A stretch of 64,000 bases of DNA from NCBI GenBank assembly GCA_013397455.1, contig VYZB01000013.1, positions 4,583,982-4,647,981 on the forward strand, in the 5' to 3' direction. A program made the translations under genes and the position numbers. Below are positions 30,901-45,062 of this stretch, piece by piece. Below the pieces are notes generated by a model. The model did no database searches. It saw nothing but the letters and a program-made list of their open reading frames with translations, and was not told where the DNA came from. Source of the DNA: Crotophaga sulcirostris. Taxonomy: Eukaryota; Chordata; Aves; Cuculiformes; Crotophagidae. Every line of letters begins with the position of its first letter. Position 1 is the first letter of the stretch.

Positions 30901-33700
30901 AGGGACAGACTTAAAACCTTTTCCTAGTAACTTCAACTAAAGGGAACAGTCATTAAAGTCATAAAAGTCTAAAACATCACCTCTGTAGAATATATACCAC
31001 AGTTCAGCCACTTAATAGATGTAGTTTTTGCTCTGTCAGTTGCTACAGTTGAACATATTAAGTCCTATATGTTGGTGCAAAACTACTGTATGTACAAAGC
31101 TGATACTGTACCTGAAGAAAACAAAAAAACCTTAAAATAATGTTGACCAGCCAAACAAGTACAAAGCATGGCAGAGCCCAAAACTCATGTCCTCACCTAT
31201 GAAAAACAAATAGAAATAACATTTTCATGACTAAGAAACAAAACACTTACAAATGTAATAATCCATGAAAGATTTAAAGAGTCACTTTGTTCCACAGAAG
31301 TTAAAGTTACATGGAGTCTGATATAAATCAGAGATATAAGCAGCTGCATGGGTTGAAACATTAACAGTAGCCCCCTCTGAAGTACATGAGGCTAAATAGA
31401 GGTATTTAGCAGGTATCAAACACCTGATTAGCCACTTTCCTTTTCAACCCAGAAATATGTGCCTCTACACACTTTGTACATAATCAACTTATTTTTGCCT
31501 GTCTGGAAACTCAGCTCTTGTACATTTCTTCGTTTGTTTTCTTCAACAGAACTACTTGACACAAGTGAGTCCAATATTACTGCAAAAAAAAAAAGTATCA
31601 GGCTTAATATCCTTGACTGTGGCCTTTTAAAAAGCAAACAAGAAAATATTGTTAAAGCACAAAGGTTTATTATTGCTGAATGAGCGTTAATAAAAGCCAC
31701 ATTGTTTGTATTTGACCAATTTCCTCCTTCACCAGTGCTGGACAGAAGCCTTTGAGGAACTGGTACCTCTTTTTCAAAATACATTTTTTTCAGTTACGTT
31801 TTGCCTCCATCTTCATCTGCAGTAGTTCTAATGGACAAAAAAATTAAGTGGGGCATTGCACATAGAGCACAAAACCTGCATTTTCAAATAATTTTGAAAC
31901 TGATTAGCTATTCACTACTTAATATGGTATTTCTACAATGCTTTAAAAGAATAAGATTGAAGAGTAAATTATGTTGAAGAGCTTCTGGATGAAGATAGAT
32001 CAAAAACTTTGACATAATTTAAATGCACTCAGCACATTCTCTTGTATGTTTCAGGAAATTGCTAAAAAGGCAACTAACAGAAAACTGTTCAAGATTATTT
32101 ATTCCCTGCTATTTTGTGTGTTACCACAGATTTAGTCACAGAAGACCCCAGTCCAGAAACACACTTGCATATTTACATACATGTATACCAGCAAAATTGA
32201 GATTTAGCTAAAAATATGAGGTTGAAATCCAGATACACTAGTACTCAGAAAGCAAATTCTATGAAATTAGCAGTGAAATTACAATTCAATGGTAGTCAAT
32301 ACCTACTCTTTCCTTTTTCTTAACTATAACTTGTTTTCACTCTGACTTTCATTTTTAAAATTTCACTGACCTAGAGCTACCTCAGGATAACAAAAGAAAT
32401 AAAACCCTCTAGACATTCACACTGAAGAGAAATCCTGCCCATTGAGTAACAGTTAGAGGCCTCAAAGCATCAGAAAGTCAATTTTTCACATTATATCTTC
32501 AAACCTTAACACTGATATATTTGAAAAATGACTAACTGCAGCTCTTTCTTCTTTCAAAGATAGAAGATTACGACAAAGGACCAAATAAGCTCAGTATCAC
32601 CTCTTTATGGTTGGACATTAAAAAAATACAATGGATTTATGTTCTGAAAGGTTCCCATTGGTCTTACCCTGTTGCAATTTAGAGACAGAATTTCTCCTTC
32701 TCTATCAAACAATCAACAGCCTCTCCAGACACTTTGAGCTGGAACTTCCTTACTTATTACAGAGCATACCTTTGGACCAGCCAAGCAGAATCCTTTACAA
32801 GTCAACAGAGGGGAAAAAAAAACAGGCACTTCTGTATTCAGTTGAGCATTTTACACATCCAGTTTATGAAGTGAGAAGTACCCATTTCCCTATGCTGATT
32901 ATAAAGTGATTCTACACATGTAGGTTTGATAGTCATTTACACTACACAGGTCTACGTTCAGACAGAAGAAACCAATCTCAAATACTCTGATAAGTGCATG
33001 TGGTATTTTCAAGCTAGAAGCCAGTAAGAATCTTCTCCTAAAACACTATTTCTATATGGAACAAGCACTGCAAATGGATTTATTTTTGGTTAAGGGTTAA
33101 TACACTGAGAATTCATGAGCGGAACAAAGTACTCCTCACAGGGAAGGTTTGTTTATATTCATGACAGTATCAACTGATATTCCTGAGAGACTATGGAGTA
33201 AAAACGTATTATGCTTCTAGAATTTACTTCACATGTTCATTAAATTTCCAAATTCTCTCATACTACACTAGACTATACAACAAATAGTGTAACACTGTCC
33301 AAGGTAAGGTGATGAAATCACTGTATTTTGGCAGTAGAATAGACATAATAATATTCTCCACATAGAGAACTATTATTCAAGAAAGAGGAAGTAAATCTAG
33401 AATATCCAAATGAAGCTATATCTGATATAGAACTGGAACAAATACACTAACACAAATATTAAGTTTCAAAATCCCAGTCTCCAAATCTCAATTAACAGGA
33501 TTTGCTGGGACACTAGTTAAGCACCATCCATGTTTAAAAAGTCCCTAAGTACCTGTTTTTACTTCACTGCCTTTTTTAGTCAAGTCAAGTTTATGGACTT
33601 CCTCAGTCTTTAAAATGAGGTCTATGTACGAAATGCAAAACTCTGAAGAGATGACTGTACTTTATGGTAAATTATTCAACAGTTTGCACAAAAAAAAATA

Positions 33701-33710
33701 GGGGGGGGGG
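33701..33710. repeat. Homopolymer G10 next to an A run
   Basis: Ten G directly after an A-rich run in intron 1. A simple low-complexity site. Confidence 0.9.
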
Positions 33711-36700
33711 AACTGTCTTGCTTATAAAACTAAGCCAACTAAGTTATGGAAGGACCTCCAAAGCCAAGTGATCAAACAATACAGTTTTTTTCCTTCTTGC
33801 TGCTCTCTCCCTCAAGTGTCCAAATGTCCTATTTCCTATCATTTCTAGGTGCTGTTTGTTTGTTCCTTTTTTTTTTTCCTCTTACTACAATCACTGTTTA
33901 ATTTTATTTCAAGAATCATATTTCAGAGAACCAAGGGAGGCCAAGCAACAAAGTTGTGTTTGTTCTTAAACAATGCAGTTCCTAACATCTCTTATCAAAA
34001 ATGAAAGTCAATTAGGCTAGAAAACACAACTAGTCTGGGAGTATCTAGAGTACTGCATTTCTCCCTAGCTGCTACATCCAATTGCCACCAGGAGAATTTT
34101 TCCATCCTACAAGTATTTTAAATGCCAAATCACATGACAATTAGAGAGAGGTTTATCAATGTATTTTATTACAGGAGATAAACTGGCAGTATTTTATGCA
34201 AGAGCACTCAACTCTGCATCTATAGATGGCTTATTTCCCGATGAAGTAATAACAAATTCGCTGACACTGCATGCTCAGTATCAACTAGCAACCACTAGAA
34301 GTTCAGATATACCTACCAAAATCAAGCACTAGTAACATTTGTTTCTTTACATACAATCATTTAGAATATTCAGCCCTGCTCCAAGCCAGACTTTCACTCT
34401 GTTCTACTCATTTTCCTCTTTAGAAAAATAGTACTGAGGAAACACAGGCCGACCTAAACAAAATGAAAGGTGCCTCTAAACAGTGTTAAGTCCCCTTACC
34501 CTACTCTCTTCTTCCAACATCATTTTGAAGCAGGAATTCCAACATTCTGAACCAAAGGTATCGCCTCACCTATGCATTCATTTCCATTACTGTTTACCAG
34601 CCTTCCTTGAGTATTCATCCACTTTGGCAGTCCCTAGTTCACCAGGAACCCTCTTTATTAAAACACAAGTATTCTTGTGTTCTTGTATTCTCTTCACTTA
34701 AACATTTAGAATTAAGGATGTAGTTTATTTTATTAAACACTTAAGAGGGATAGGTTTCAGAGACTTTGTAGCACCAGGAATTAATATGCCCTGATTGGTT
34801 TCTACTTTTCAAATGACAAAGGATGAAATGCATACAACTGAATTCCAAAAAATTAACTTAAAAAAACCCTGCCCCTCCCCCCATAAAGTGCATTTTCATG
34901 TCTATTAAAATATTTTGCATTCACTTTGGTGTTAGTTCCTTTTTTCAGATTCTTTCCAACTCTCTTCTCAGCTACTTTGTTTTCTTTCTAATGGTTCTGT
35001 CTTGTAGGACACACTGTCTTTCCCACAGCTTCTTTACAGCTGCCTTTCCTAGCAGAAAAAAAAACCAAAAGTAACAAAAGCAATAATCAGAGAAAATTTT
35101 CCATGAACAAATCCAAGGAATCTCTGCTACTCACTGTGAAATTACAAGAAGAGATTCTGTTAGAAAGCTTTCTGCATAATTTGAATTAAGTTGCAATACT
35201 GGAAACTTCTAGAAATATTTTAGAATTTATTATATCCCAAATGATTTTATTTCCAAAGATGTTAATGAATGAGCAATTTTTACATATATGGTTGATAATT
35301 TGAATTTATTTTAAGTGGACTGAACTATATTGGTCGCTAAAAAAGGAGTAAGAACAATGTTATTGATTTAGTAAACAACTACATCCACCACTGCTGAGTG
35401 TAACAACTGGATGGGTTAAATAAAGACATACTGTGGAAGTCTTCATAGGCCTCTGAAAGTCACAAAATCAGGGAAAGTTTAGTGGTCTCAGAACACAAAT
35501 TCAGCATACTGACATGCAACCTGAAACATTTTGATGGAATAGAGGACTAGAATCCCAGTTTAGAAACACACTGACTGAGCTGTCCTCATTGCTCGTTCTC
35601 CAGGGACAGTCAAGGAGTCACCCACTAATCCTTCTGAAAACAAACACACACTTTACAATGCATGCTCTGAAATTATTTCTGGCAGGCCACGCAAATTAAA
35701 ACTATACAGGCTATCATCTCCTGACCCAAGGAGCTGTAAGATGCCAATACCAAGCTTGGGTGAAGAGGTCTGAGGCTAGAAGTCTGTCATCTGTTTTGGG
35801 GCAGGTGGCCAGAGGAGTCTGCTATTATAGCACCCAGAAGTTTTACATAAACACCATTAGTTCTCAGCCTCTTGGTTTTTATATTTGCCATCTATGTAGT
35901 TATTAGAGTGCATCCTAATTAGTACATCAGCAAAGAAAAAAAAATCTTACACCCAGTTTAGCCTGTTTTTGAAGAGACTACGGGAGGGATAGCTCTCTCA
36001 ACATCTACCCACACAATTCTGGAGCATTTAACTTAATAACTGGAACAGTAAATAAAAGGCATAAAATGAAATGCTAACTAGACATTTTGCTTTAATCCAG
36101 AGAGCTCCCTGCACCTTCAGCAGTAATGGCAGTGTCACTACCGTAAACATTTCAGATTGCTCAGTGTCCCCATATTCCCCAATACAAACAGAACAACTCT
36201 TAAGTAAATGCCACAAATGCTGTGTAAAAAGCCACATTTTAATGAAGAACCATACCAAAACTCAAGTATTGCATAGTGGGCACCCTAAATGGCCCTTTTA
36301 TATGATTTTGGTAACAAACCATTACCTCTTATCTAAGAATCATATTAAAAAAACCCAACCTTGGCAGCTCTCCTCCATGCTTTCCTCTTGTATTAGACAA
36401 TGTAAGGGATTACACATTCTCTTTTTGAGACAAAATAATGTATTGCATTCATAGCTTCACTGCTTTTTAGAAGTGTGTGTAAGAATGCCAAGTGTGCAGA
36501 AGAAAATCAAATGTCACAGGTTGCAACTGCTAATAATAGTTTATATTACATAGCGCTTCTGCCTTGCGTTGTCTTAAGTACTAAACACAAAATATAAATT
36601 GTACCTAAAACAAATTAACAAACACCATATATGTGACCTTTCATGAAAAATCAGCTCAGAATCAAGTCTTTAAGGCAGTAAAAAACATCCTAGTTAAAAA

Positions 36701-37410
36701 AAAAATTGCTACATGCTGTAGATATTGTATGAATACTTTATAGAAATAAAGAACTGCTTAATTGGTCATTTACTGCACTTAGGAAGTCCTATATATGCTG
36801 ACAAAGAATAAGTGGAAGACTTTTCCACATTCTCGGTCTTTCTGTATCAAGCTTTAGAACTGCAGAACTTATAAACACATAAAACATACAAATTCAAACA
36901 TATATGTGTATTCATGTATAAAATTTATGATCCAATAAAAAAGGTTGCAGACATTATTCAAACTCAATATCCAGAAAATAAACAAGAGCGAAGAAGATTG
37001 TACATAAAAATTAGTCTGATTTAGACACCATAAACTGTTGGTATAAGGGCTATGAAATACATTGCAAACCAAATAAAACCGTAACACCAACCTACTTTTA
37101 CTTTGGTATTAAATAAATGCCACTCAACAAATAGAGTCGCAAGAGTAGAAATCAAGATACTTCATAAAGTATTCAAACTGACAGAGCAGTGCAGTTCAGA
37201 TTTACTTAACACTAATGTAGGTCAAATTGGGATGGATTTCCCTGCTCCCTCAACAGACTAAAGTAGATGGTCAAAGAAAGACTTTGTTAATGGTTCCACC
37301 GACCAGATCAACCCAACAGACAAGTGAAACGTTCCATCACCTCTAGTATTACACAAAACTACATTATACCATGCAGCCAATGCTTCCTTCATTAATTTTA
37401 ATGTGCTTTA

Positions 37411-37431
37411 TTTATAAATAAATAAATAAAT
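37411..37431. repeat. AAAT-type microsatellite
   Basis: TTTATAAATAAATAAATAAA in intron 1, about four units. A simple repeat with no other context. Confidence 0.85.
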
Positions 37432-40400
37432 CAAAACACACAACTAGCAATTTGTCTGAGATGAAGCATATCAAAGCAGACCGATTGATTCCCTGGAGAA
37501 AAATGACACCATATTTATACAAAAGTTACTGTCAATCAATTAACAGACCAAGTATCAACTACTCCAAGCTGTGACGGGTATGAAGAAACAGGGCAGTTGA
37601 GTGCAGAGTTTTTATGAACAAATGCCAGAGATTACCAGTTTAAGACTGGACAGGGCAGCTGTCAAAATTCACCAAAAGAAAACTTGATCATCCACACCTT
37701 TGAAGAGCAACTCTGCAATGCAAACATCCTCAAACGACCTTAAAATAAGTATAGATATCAACATAAATCCTTTGACATGAGCATTACACCGCAGCTCAGG
37801 CAAGCTTATTTCATTAACACAAAAGCCCAAGCACTTTAGCGATACAGCTAGCAGTTGCACTGAAATGAAGTAAAAACAATTCAAATCTAGTTTAGGTAGA
37901 TCTAAAAAGGAGAACTCTGATTGTATATTCTACAAAATAGACATGCCCAGAAGAGCACATTCTGAATACTTCTAGTATGCTTGAATTTACTGTTTAAATA
38001 CTGTTTTCCTTGCTTCAGTCATCTTTCACCTTCAGTGAAAGAACTTTAGTATTTACACTGAACAGTTCAGCTGTTTTAATTGAATTATAAACTAACAAAA
38101 TTTACAGTTAAATAAGACTGTGGACCTTAAACCACGTAAAAATGAAAGTCTAAATTAATCCTCATAATGAGATTGCTATTTTAATATTTTCAGAATGTTC
38201 TTCAAAGTCAAACAAGAGGTTTTCTTCGAGTTCAAAGAAGTTTTCCAAAATGATAACTCTATATTATTGTCAGAATATATATATTTTTTTCAGATTACCA
38301 GTGAGTTCACTTTACTCACCTGTCTCCCAGTTGAATTTCCTTAATGATCTAAATTTACAGTCTCTGTAGTAAAGAAGAGGCTGTATTAAGGGAAAACCTC
38401 TGATCCACCTTCAGTATTAATAATAATAATGTAGCATGTATTCCAAATAAAAACTGAAACACTGTTCTAATGTGAAGTGCAAGATGTAATTAAAACAATG
38501 TTGTACAATATACCTTCCCTCCATTTTTTTTAAAATTAAAAAAGGGACATATTTATTCATTCACTTGAAAGATAGTCTTCCTGTGAGAAAACAGAAATAC
38601 AGTCTAATTTTGAGAATTGCTCTTCCCTATCACCTGGATATCCCAGGTGCACACTAACACATGGTACTCAGCAAGATTTTACTTACCACTGGTTTTAAGC
38701 TACTAAAAAAACTCTCTAAAACTGAGGAGGAATGGGAGGATGCTTTCCCAAGACATCTGTTAGTCTACTCCTGAGTAGTAAAACCTAATGCTGAAGATGT
38801 TTTATACTGCAAAGTATCAACAGTAAGGGAATTGTATTGTTTAACCTAAACTAATTTGGTTAAGAACAGCTTATGCTCAGGAAAGCCCTTGCAAGGTAAA
38901 CACAAACGTTCCCATCTTTCACTTCACAAAAATTCACTCTTCTTTGCTGTATACAGGTCTCTTCCACTTACAGAAAATAAAAGTGCTACATAAACGCCAC
39001 CACCTTCTTCTTTCTTCTAGTATTTGTATATTTCATATCATCTTTAAAGTGGACCAATCCAGGATTAAATGCATTCAAGCCAGTGATTCATTTCACTACA
39101 TTTTCATGATGTAAAAGCCAAAATATCAAGACAACCATCTCCAAAAGGCTGCTCTCCTTGTCCACTACAAACAGTTCAGACATGCAAACTAAGGAATCTA
39201 AACAGAGAAAAGGTGAGTCAATGCCTAAGAACCTACACGCTGCCAACCACCAGTACTTTAAGTTCATATTTCCTCCCTTTGAAGAAGGGGAAAGAAAGAA
39301 AGTTCATTAAAATCTCTATTTCTCTTCATGTTTTCTATCTTTTTCAGTTTTGGCTGACACACAACACCTGACGGAAGAATTTTTCAACAGTATCTTCACC
39401 TGGAACATTAGTTTTATTTAAGCATAAACTTGGCAGGGGAAGGTGTGGAGTTAGGCAATAATGATTTTATAGGAGAGAAGTTTTGCATGCTTCCTACTTC
39501 TGAAATATTTGCACTAGTTCAGTTTCAGATTATTTGTATATTTGCATCGCAGCAGGCACTTCTGGGCATCTCTGGGCTATTTATAGGACTTAAATAATTT
39601 GTCTTTAAGAAGTATATTTGAGTGTCAAAGCCCATTCTATAACATACCACCAAGTTTACAATAACAGAGAAAGAATACTGTATTTCTTTCCACAGTCACT
39701 TAGATATCTAAATAAGACTAAGACAAAAGAAACAGGTGACTAGCAAACACTGGCCATTTACCTCAACACTGATTTTAAACACTCAAGACAGAAAAGCAGA
39801 AATATGAACACTCAGTTTTCACATGTTCAGACTTCTTCCAAATACTCTCACTTTTCTGACTCTTCTGAAAGATAAAAGAGAATAGTTGTTTCAATCCATT
39901 TTTTTCCAGCCTAATGAGAACCACCTTACAGGAAAGGACCTGTTGCTACCTACTCCACAATAAACATTATGCTATTGAAATTCACCTCAGCAGTGGATAA
40001 CAGGAAAAGCAAGTGAGGAAAGCTGAGTCACACCTGGTCATTTTCTCTCAAGAACATCAACTATAACAATACTAAGGATTTATTTTGGGACAAGTATGAT
40101 CTTGTGGGAGGGGAAAAATGAAGCAAGACAGACATTAAACATACAGAGAGTAAAAACAAAATCCAAGTAATTTAGCTTTAATACTACAGTCTGAAGGATG
40201 TACAAATGTAGTGGTGAATTCAGGTCACCATTACAGTCACAACATTCAGACTATGTTTTCTTTCAAAACTTGTGGTATTTAAGGACATTGCCAAGTAAAA
40301 TCATGGCTTATTATTTGTCATTTCAGTATCAAGAAAAGGTTACAAAACAGGAAAAAATGCTCACATATCCCTTAGAATATAATATTTTAAATAGGTGAGG

Positions 40401-43400
40401 ACCTCAGTAGTGAAACCAAAAATAACACTTGGTAAGAAACAAAACTAATCTTGGCCCCTCTGGAAAAAGAAAAAATAAAAGCTGCCAGGGCTAGTAAAAA
40501 AGAACTTGCTACTGTGGTACAGAATTCTTTACTTAGACTATGTGCAGGGAAAATAGTACTATTATGTACTATACAAGAGCAGACTCCTCCTTTCAGCACC
40601 AGGCTACAGTTCTGTATCTGTTGTCCTGCTGATACAATGCCATCTGATATATATTTGGCTAGCATATTGTGTGTGTGAACGCAGTAAAATTAAGTATTTA
40701 AAAATACATTGTGTCTCACTTTTCCCATGTACTTTTTAAAGTTTTCCCATGCTCATAAAAATTAAAATACTGGTTTGTCCAATTCTTCATTCTGCATTTA
40801 TTTAGTGTAAAGCACCTCATGGGAACAGCTGTTTAAAAGAATCTTTTTGCATGAAAGTAATACTATTAAAATATTTCAATCAATTGAACAGACTTACAAA
40901 ATCCAATTTACATTTATAAGGCCTGCTATAGAATTCATTGCATTTTGAAAAATGGGCAAGAAACAGATCTCACAGGAGGGAGGGCAAGAATAAGTTTGCC
41001 ATCTTTCTCCTTCTAGAGTTCTCTTCCTTCTCCCTTCCCTATTACCATACGTTACATTCAGGCATATAACATCTGTTCTCCCAACTTCACCTACCCAAAA
41101 TGAACCAATATCTTCTGGTTTCCTTGTACTTATTAGTCTAGTTTGCCCAAATTACTTCTTCATTTTTGCATAATTAAAAATTTAATATCTCCATTTCAGG
41201 ATATATGTCAGGTGTCCAACTGCAGCCACTCTGGCTACTGGAATAGGAAGGTTGCTCTTGTTAAATGCTCTTGTAAAACAAGAATGATTCAGAAACTGTC
41301 ACTAGTGTTCATAGTCTCTCTCTCGCACTGACGACACCTACAAGAAGTTTGAAATGCGTTCAGATAAGCATGGGTGGGCTGTGAACTTTCAGCAGTGAAG
41401 TTTCAATGAACATAGTGGCCATGGGCCGTAAATTTTCGCTTCTGTGCAGCACAGAATTACCTCAGTCACAGTAGAGCTGAGCTAAATGCTCATAATGAAT
41501 TTGCATAATTCAACTGAGATTCACAGAATATTTCAGCCTGGTCTGAGAAGCAGTTTCTGAGTGTGCTGAGCAAACATCTGTATTTCAACCTCCTTTGAAA
41601 GGAAAATTAATGCAAAATCAGAACTGGACAACCAGGCGCCTTCAACAGCTCCAGAGCAAGAACGCTCACCTTTCATATCAGAGGACTAGTTAAAAACATC
41701 CATACATCTCAAAGGTTCAGTGCCACATCCTCAGTCTCTCGGGAAGCACCCTCAAAGAAATATTCTTCTTTTTCAACCTCTCTTCGTGTCAGAAATCAGT
41801 AAGCACCCCACTCTGTGCCATCCCGAAACCCATCACTTCACTTTATCAACTAACTACTAGGGCATTTCTCCCAAAAACATACATATACTCTAGCCTCTCC
41901 TCCCAGTGCTTTCTACCAAAGGGTCCACAAACATGAAAACAAAGGTTGAGCACTGGGACTTTTGGAGGAGACATGTCCTTCCAGTCATGATGCTAAACTG
42001 TCCTCCCCTTTTGCTTTCTCCCCTCACAGTGAATTCTTTGCTAAACCAGGCACAGTGTCCAACAGAAATCACAGAGAACACAGGCAAACCAGTCTGCATT
42101 GTGCTGGCCAAGTTAACAGAGAGATTTTAAACCTCTTAGACTTTGAAGGATACTTAAAACAATATCTATTGTATTCAAAGCAGATACTGTTTCCATTTTT
42201 TTTTTTACATGAACTTTATTCTATTTGCCAGGAGAAGGTACCCAATCTCACAGACATCAACATCATTTTGTTACCTTAAATATTATTCATAAACAGCCGT
42301 AAGAGCATGGAGCTCACGTCCCCATTTTGCTACTTCTCAAATGTATAGTTTCCAAGGCCATTCTGTTTCTAAGTTTGGATATGTCTAGAAACAACAATGA
42401 TTCTAGTAGAAAAGATACTAGAACTTCCTGTCCTGTAATTTCTAGGTATCTCTCTCCCCTCCACAATTATCTCCAAATATCTCAGATAGGGCTCGCATTT
42501 TTCTCAAGAACATCAGCAGAAAGAAAATAGCTCTGCTTATCGCAGCAATCAAACTGCAGATGGCTCTAAATTGCTGTAGTGAAATTGATGACAATACATT
42601 AATCTCATCTATTTGCACAGGGAGATCCAAACAGAGGATAGGTTAAAATTGACTTAGACCACTGCTAAAAGTACCCTGTAGATATACACTTTCGGTACAT
42701 GTGATATAAACCTAAACTGTACTTAACTAACTTAATTAGAAAATGTTTAAGCCAAGTAAAAAATGAGCTTTTGAAGATAAACTATACATCTGTATATTAC
42801 TCCGTAGTAGTAGCCCATTTAACTTAGGAATGCAATGTAGCACATTAGTAGGCAGGTATGGCGCAGGTCAACCTTATGCAGAGTTACTGGCTCAGATCTC
42901 AGACGCACTATGGACACATTAGCAAGGCACTGCATCTTTTATAAACTCTGCCACTCAGTGGCAGGTATAAATGTGTTCAGTTTCAGTATCACTTTGAGGC
43001 TGCTGTAGTGCTTCCTGGTCAGGAGGTAGATGCCTTCCCTCCTCAAAGCCTTCTACTGAGTCACATAGGCATGTCATAATTTCATTTTAAAACCAACTTA
43101 CAATAAGCCCGCTCAGCTTCTTTGATAAGGTAAGGTCTTACGTATTTATCTGTGCACACTTTTATACATTTCAAGTATTGTGTTTTCCTTCTCCCTACAA
43201 AAAAAACCAATGTCACAGCTCACAAGAGATACAAAGACTGGTTGTCATCTCAGCCAGAGCTATTTAAGAAAGGAAGAAAAAAATCAAGCTGAGGAAGACA
43301 GAGAAGGAAGGCAGACTGTTGTTTAAGCATTCTGACAGTGCCCTGATAGGCAGCTATCTGCCCCTTTTACATTTTACTCCCTTTTCTGTGATATCATATC

Positions 43401-44439
43401 AAGCTGTCTCACTTTTTTCAAGTCTTTGTTTATACCTTGCAGAATCACAACTTTCCCGTTCCTTAAGCTCGAAGGAACACACTCTAAAAAGATACACTGT
43501 TTAAAACTGACAACAGGATTATTTCCACATTTCTTCATTAGCCTCAGGACCATTTTCATGGCTATTATGTCTTCTTTAAAAATTACTATTTTTCTCCAGT
43601 CTATACTTCACTTAAAGTCATACTCCTCTGAGACGACAACTGTATCCACAGCAACTAGTCATGATGCAATAAACAAGACCAACCACTTCAGGTGGAAAAA
43701 AAGCATCATAAACCTTTCAAGCAGTGTCTTAATGACCTCAATTAATTTATCAATAAACTGTCTGTTCACATTTCAAACTGGAAAAACTACCTCAACAAAC
43801 AGCACTTCAAGAGACGATAACATGGTCTTTAGTGATCACAACATTCTCAGGACTTTACAGCTCTATTTGTAAGACCTATTAAAACCATCAACTTCACTAA
43901 GCAAGGGTTTAAATAGCACCTTTTTAGCTGAGGGCAGCTTAGGGTATACTAAGATTCACTGCATTTACCGGAATAAACTTATACAAAATCATTTCATAGT
44001 CCTATAGAGAAAAAAACCAAGTTCTATATAGCTGAACATTCAAGCCTTCAAACCAGGTGCTAAAGTGTCTGCAATTATACAAATGTACATTCACACACAA
44101 TGCAAGGACAAACACAGCGGATGTGAACACATTGAACATTAATAAATTGGCATTTCAGACATCAGTAAACATATGCATTTACTCTGCAGTGGTGCTGATT
44201 ATAGGCAGTTTTTTTAGGAAGTGTGGTGGAATCAAGATACAACCTCGCCTTCTATCAAAACCCTGCACATGCAAAGCATCTCTGTATCAATATTCAGCGC
44301 AACAGCCTGTTGGGGTTTTAAAATATACTTGGCAGCATTCAATTAACCTGTTTGATCTCTTCACTGGCCTGACAGCTACATTTAAATGATGAATTTTTTA
44401 TCATGAAGCAGGTAAATGAAGTTTAAACCAGATAAATCA

Positions 44440-44725
44440 GGTTTTTACATCAAAAGGTCCTCAGGCTTCAGCTGCGGCTGTCCCTGTCTCACAGACAGGC
44501 CAAACCTGGTCACAGGATCGTTTGGCTGCACACCAACACCAAAATCTCACAGCCAGAGACAAGGGATGGTGCTGGCAGCACAGGGGCTGGTCTGTGCTCC
44601 TTTCACAACCACGGCAGGGACCATAGTGGCCACAGCCTCCCAGCACAGCTCCCAAACTACAGCAAGGCTACAGCGAGCCTTTCTGAGCGCTGCACAGCCA
44701 CCACAGGCAGCCCTGCAGCCTTTAT
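44440..44725. other. GC-richer shoulder of the CpG island
   Basis: Composition rises above the AT-rich intron here (CAGCTGCGGCTGTCCCTG, GGTGCTGGCAGCACAGGGGC). No coding match. The 109-codon plus-strand frame at 44416-44745 is low-complexity and runs into the GT minisatellite, so I do not call it a gene. It may be island shore or an unrecognised repeat. Confidence 0.4.
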
Positions 44726-45062
44726 ATGTGTGTGTGCGCGTGTGAGTCTCTGTGTGCATTTGTGTGTGCATGTGTCTGTCTCTGTGTGTCCGCCTGTCTC
44801 TTTGTGTCTGTGTGTGAATTCGTGTGTCTGTGTGAATTTGTGTGCGTGCGTCTGTTTCTCTGGGTGTGCATTTGTGTGGCTGCCTCTGCGTGCGTGTGTG
44901 CATTTGTGTGTGTGCGTGTCTGTCTGTGTGTGCATTTCTGTGGGGGGTGTGTGTGTGTGTCTCTGTGCATTTGTGTGTGCATGCGTCTGTCTGTCTGTGC
45001 GTGTCTGTCTCTTTGTGTGCCTGTGTATCTGTGTGTGCGCGTCTGTCTGTCTGTGTATGTTG
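44726..45062. repeat. GT-rich minisatellite next to PRKX exon 1
   Basis: About 340 bases composed almost wholly of TG, TC and TGCATTT-type words on the plus strand. The word TGCATTT recurs at 44867, 44899, 44931 and 44966, with related words at 44755 (TGCATTT), 44815 (TGAATTC) and 44833 (TGAATTT). The spacing is roughly 32-35 bases, so this is a degenerate tandem array and not a plain dinucleotide run. It lies about 255 bases into intron 1, so the nascent PRKX RNA carries a CA-rich tract there. The long Cys/Val-rich and His/Thr-rich open frames through it are a by-product of the repeat. Confidence 0.9.

Noticed and set aside
42870..42990. A possible ancient MIR-type SINE near GATCTCAGACGCACT and CTCTGCCACTCAG
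   Set aside because: Only two short word matches, in an order I could not align with confidence to a SINE. Not enough to call.
43426..43872. 148-codon plus-strand frame in intron 1
   Set aside because: Low-information Ser/Thr/Leu/Ile-rich peptide with no recognisable domain, no start context or splicing evidence, and an overlapping frame on the other strand.
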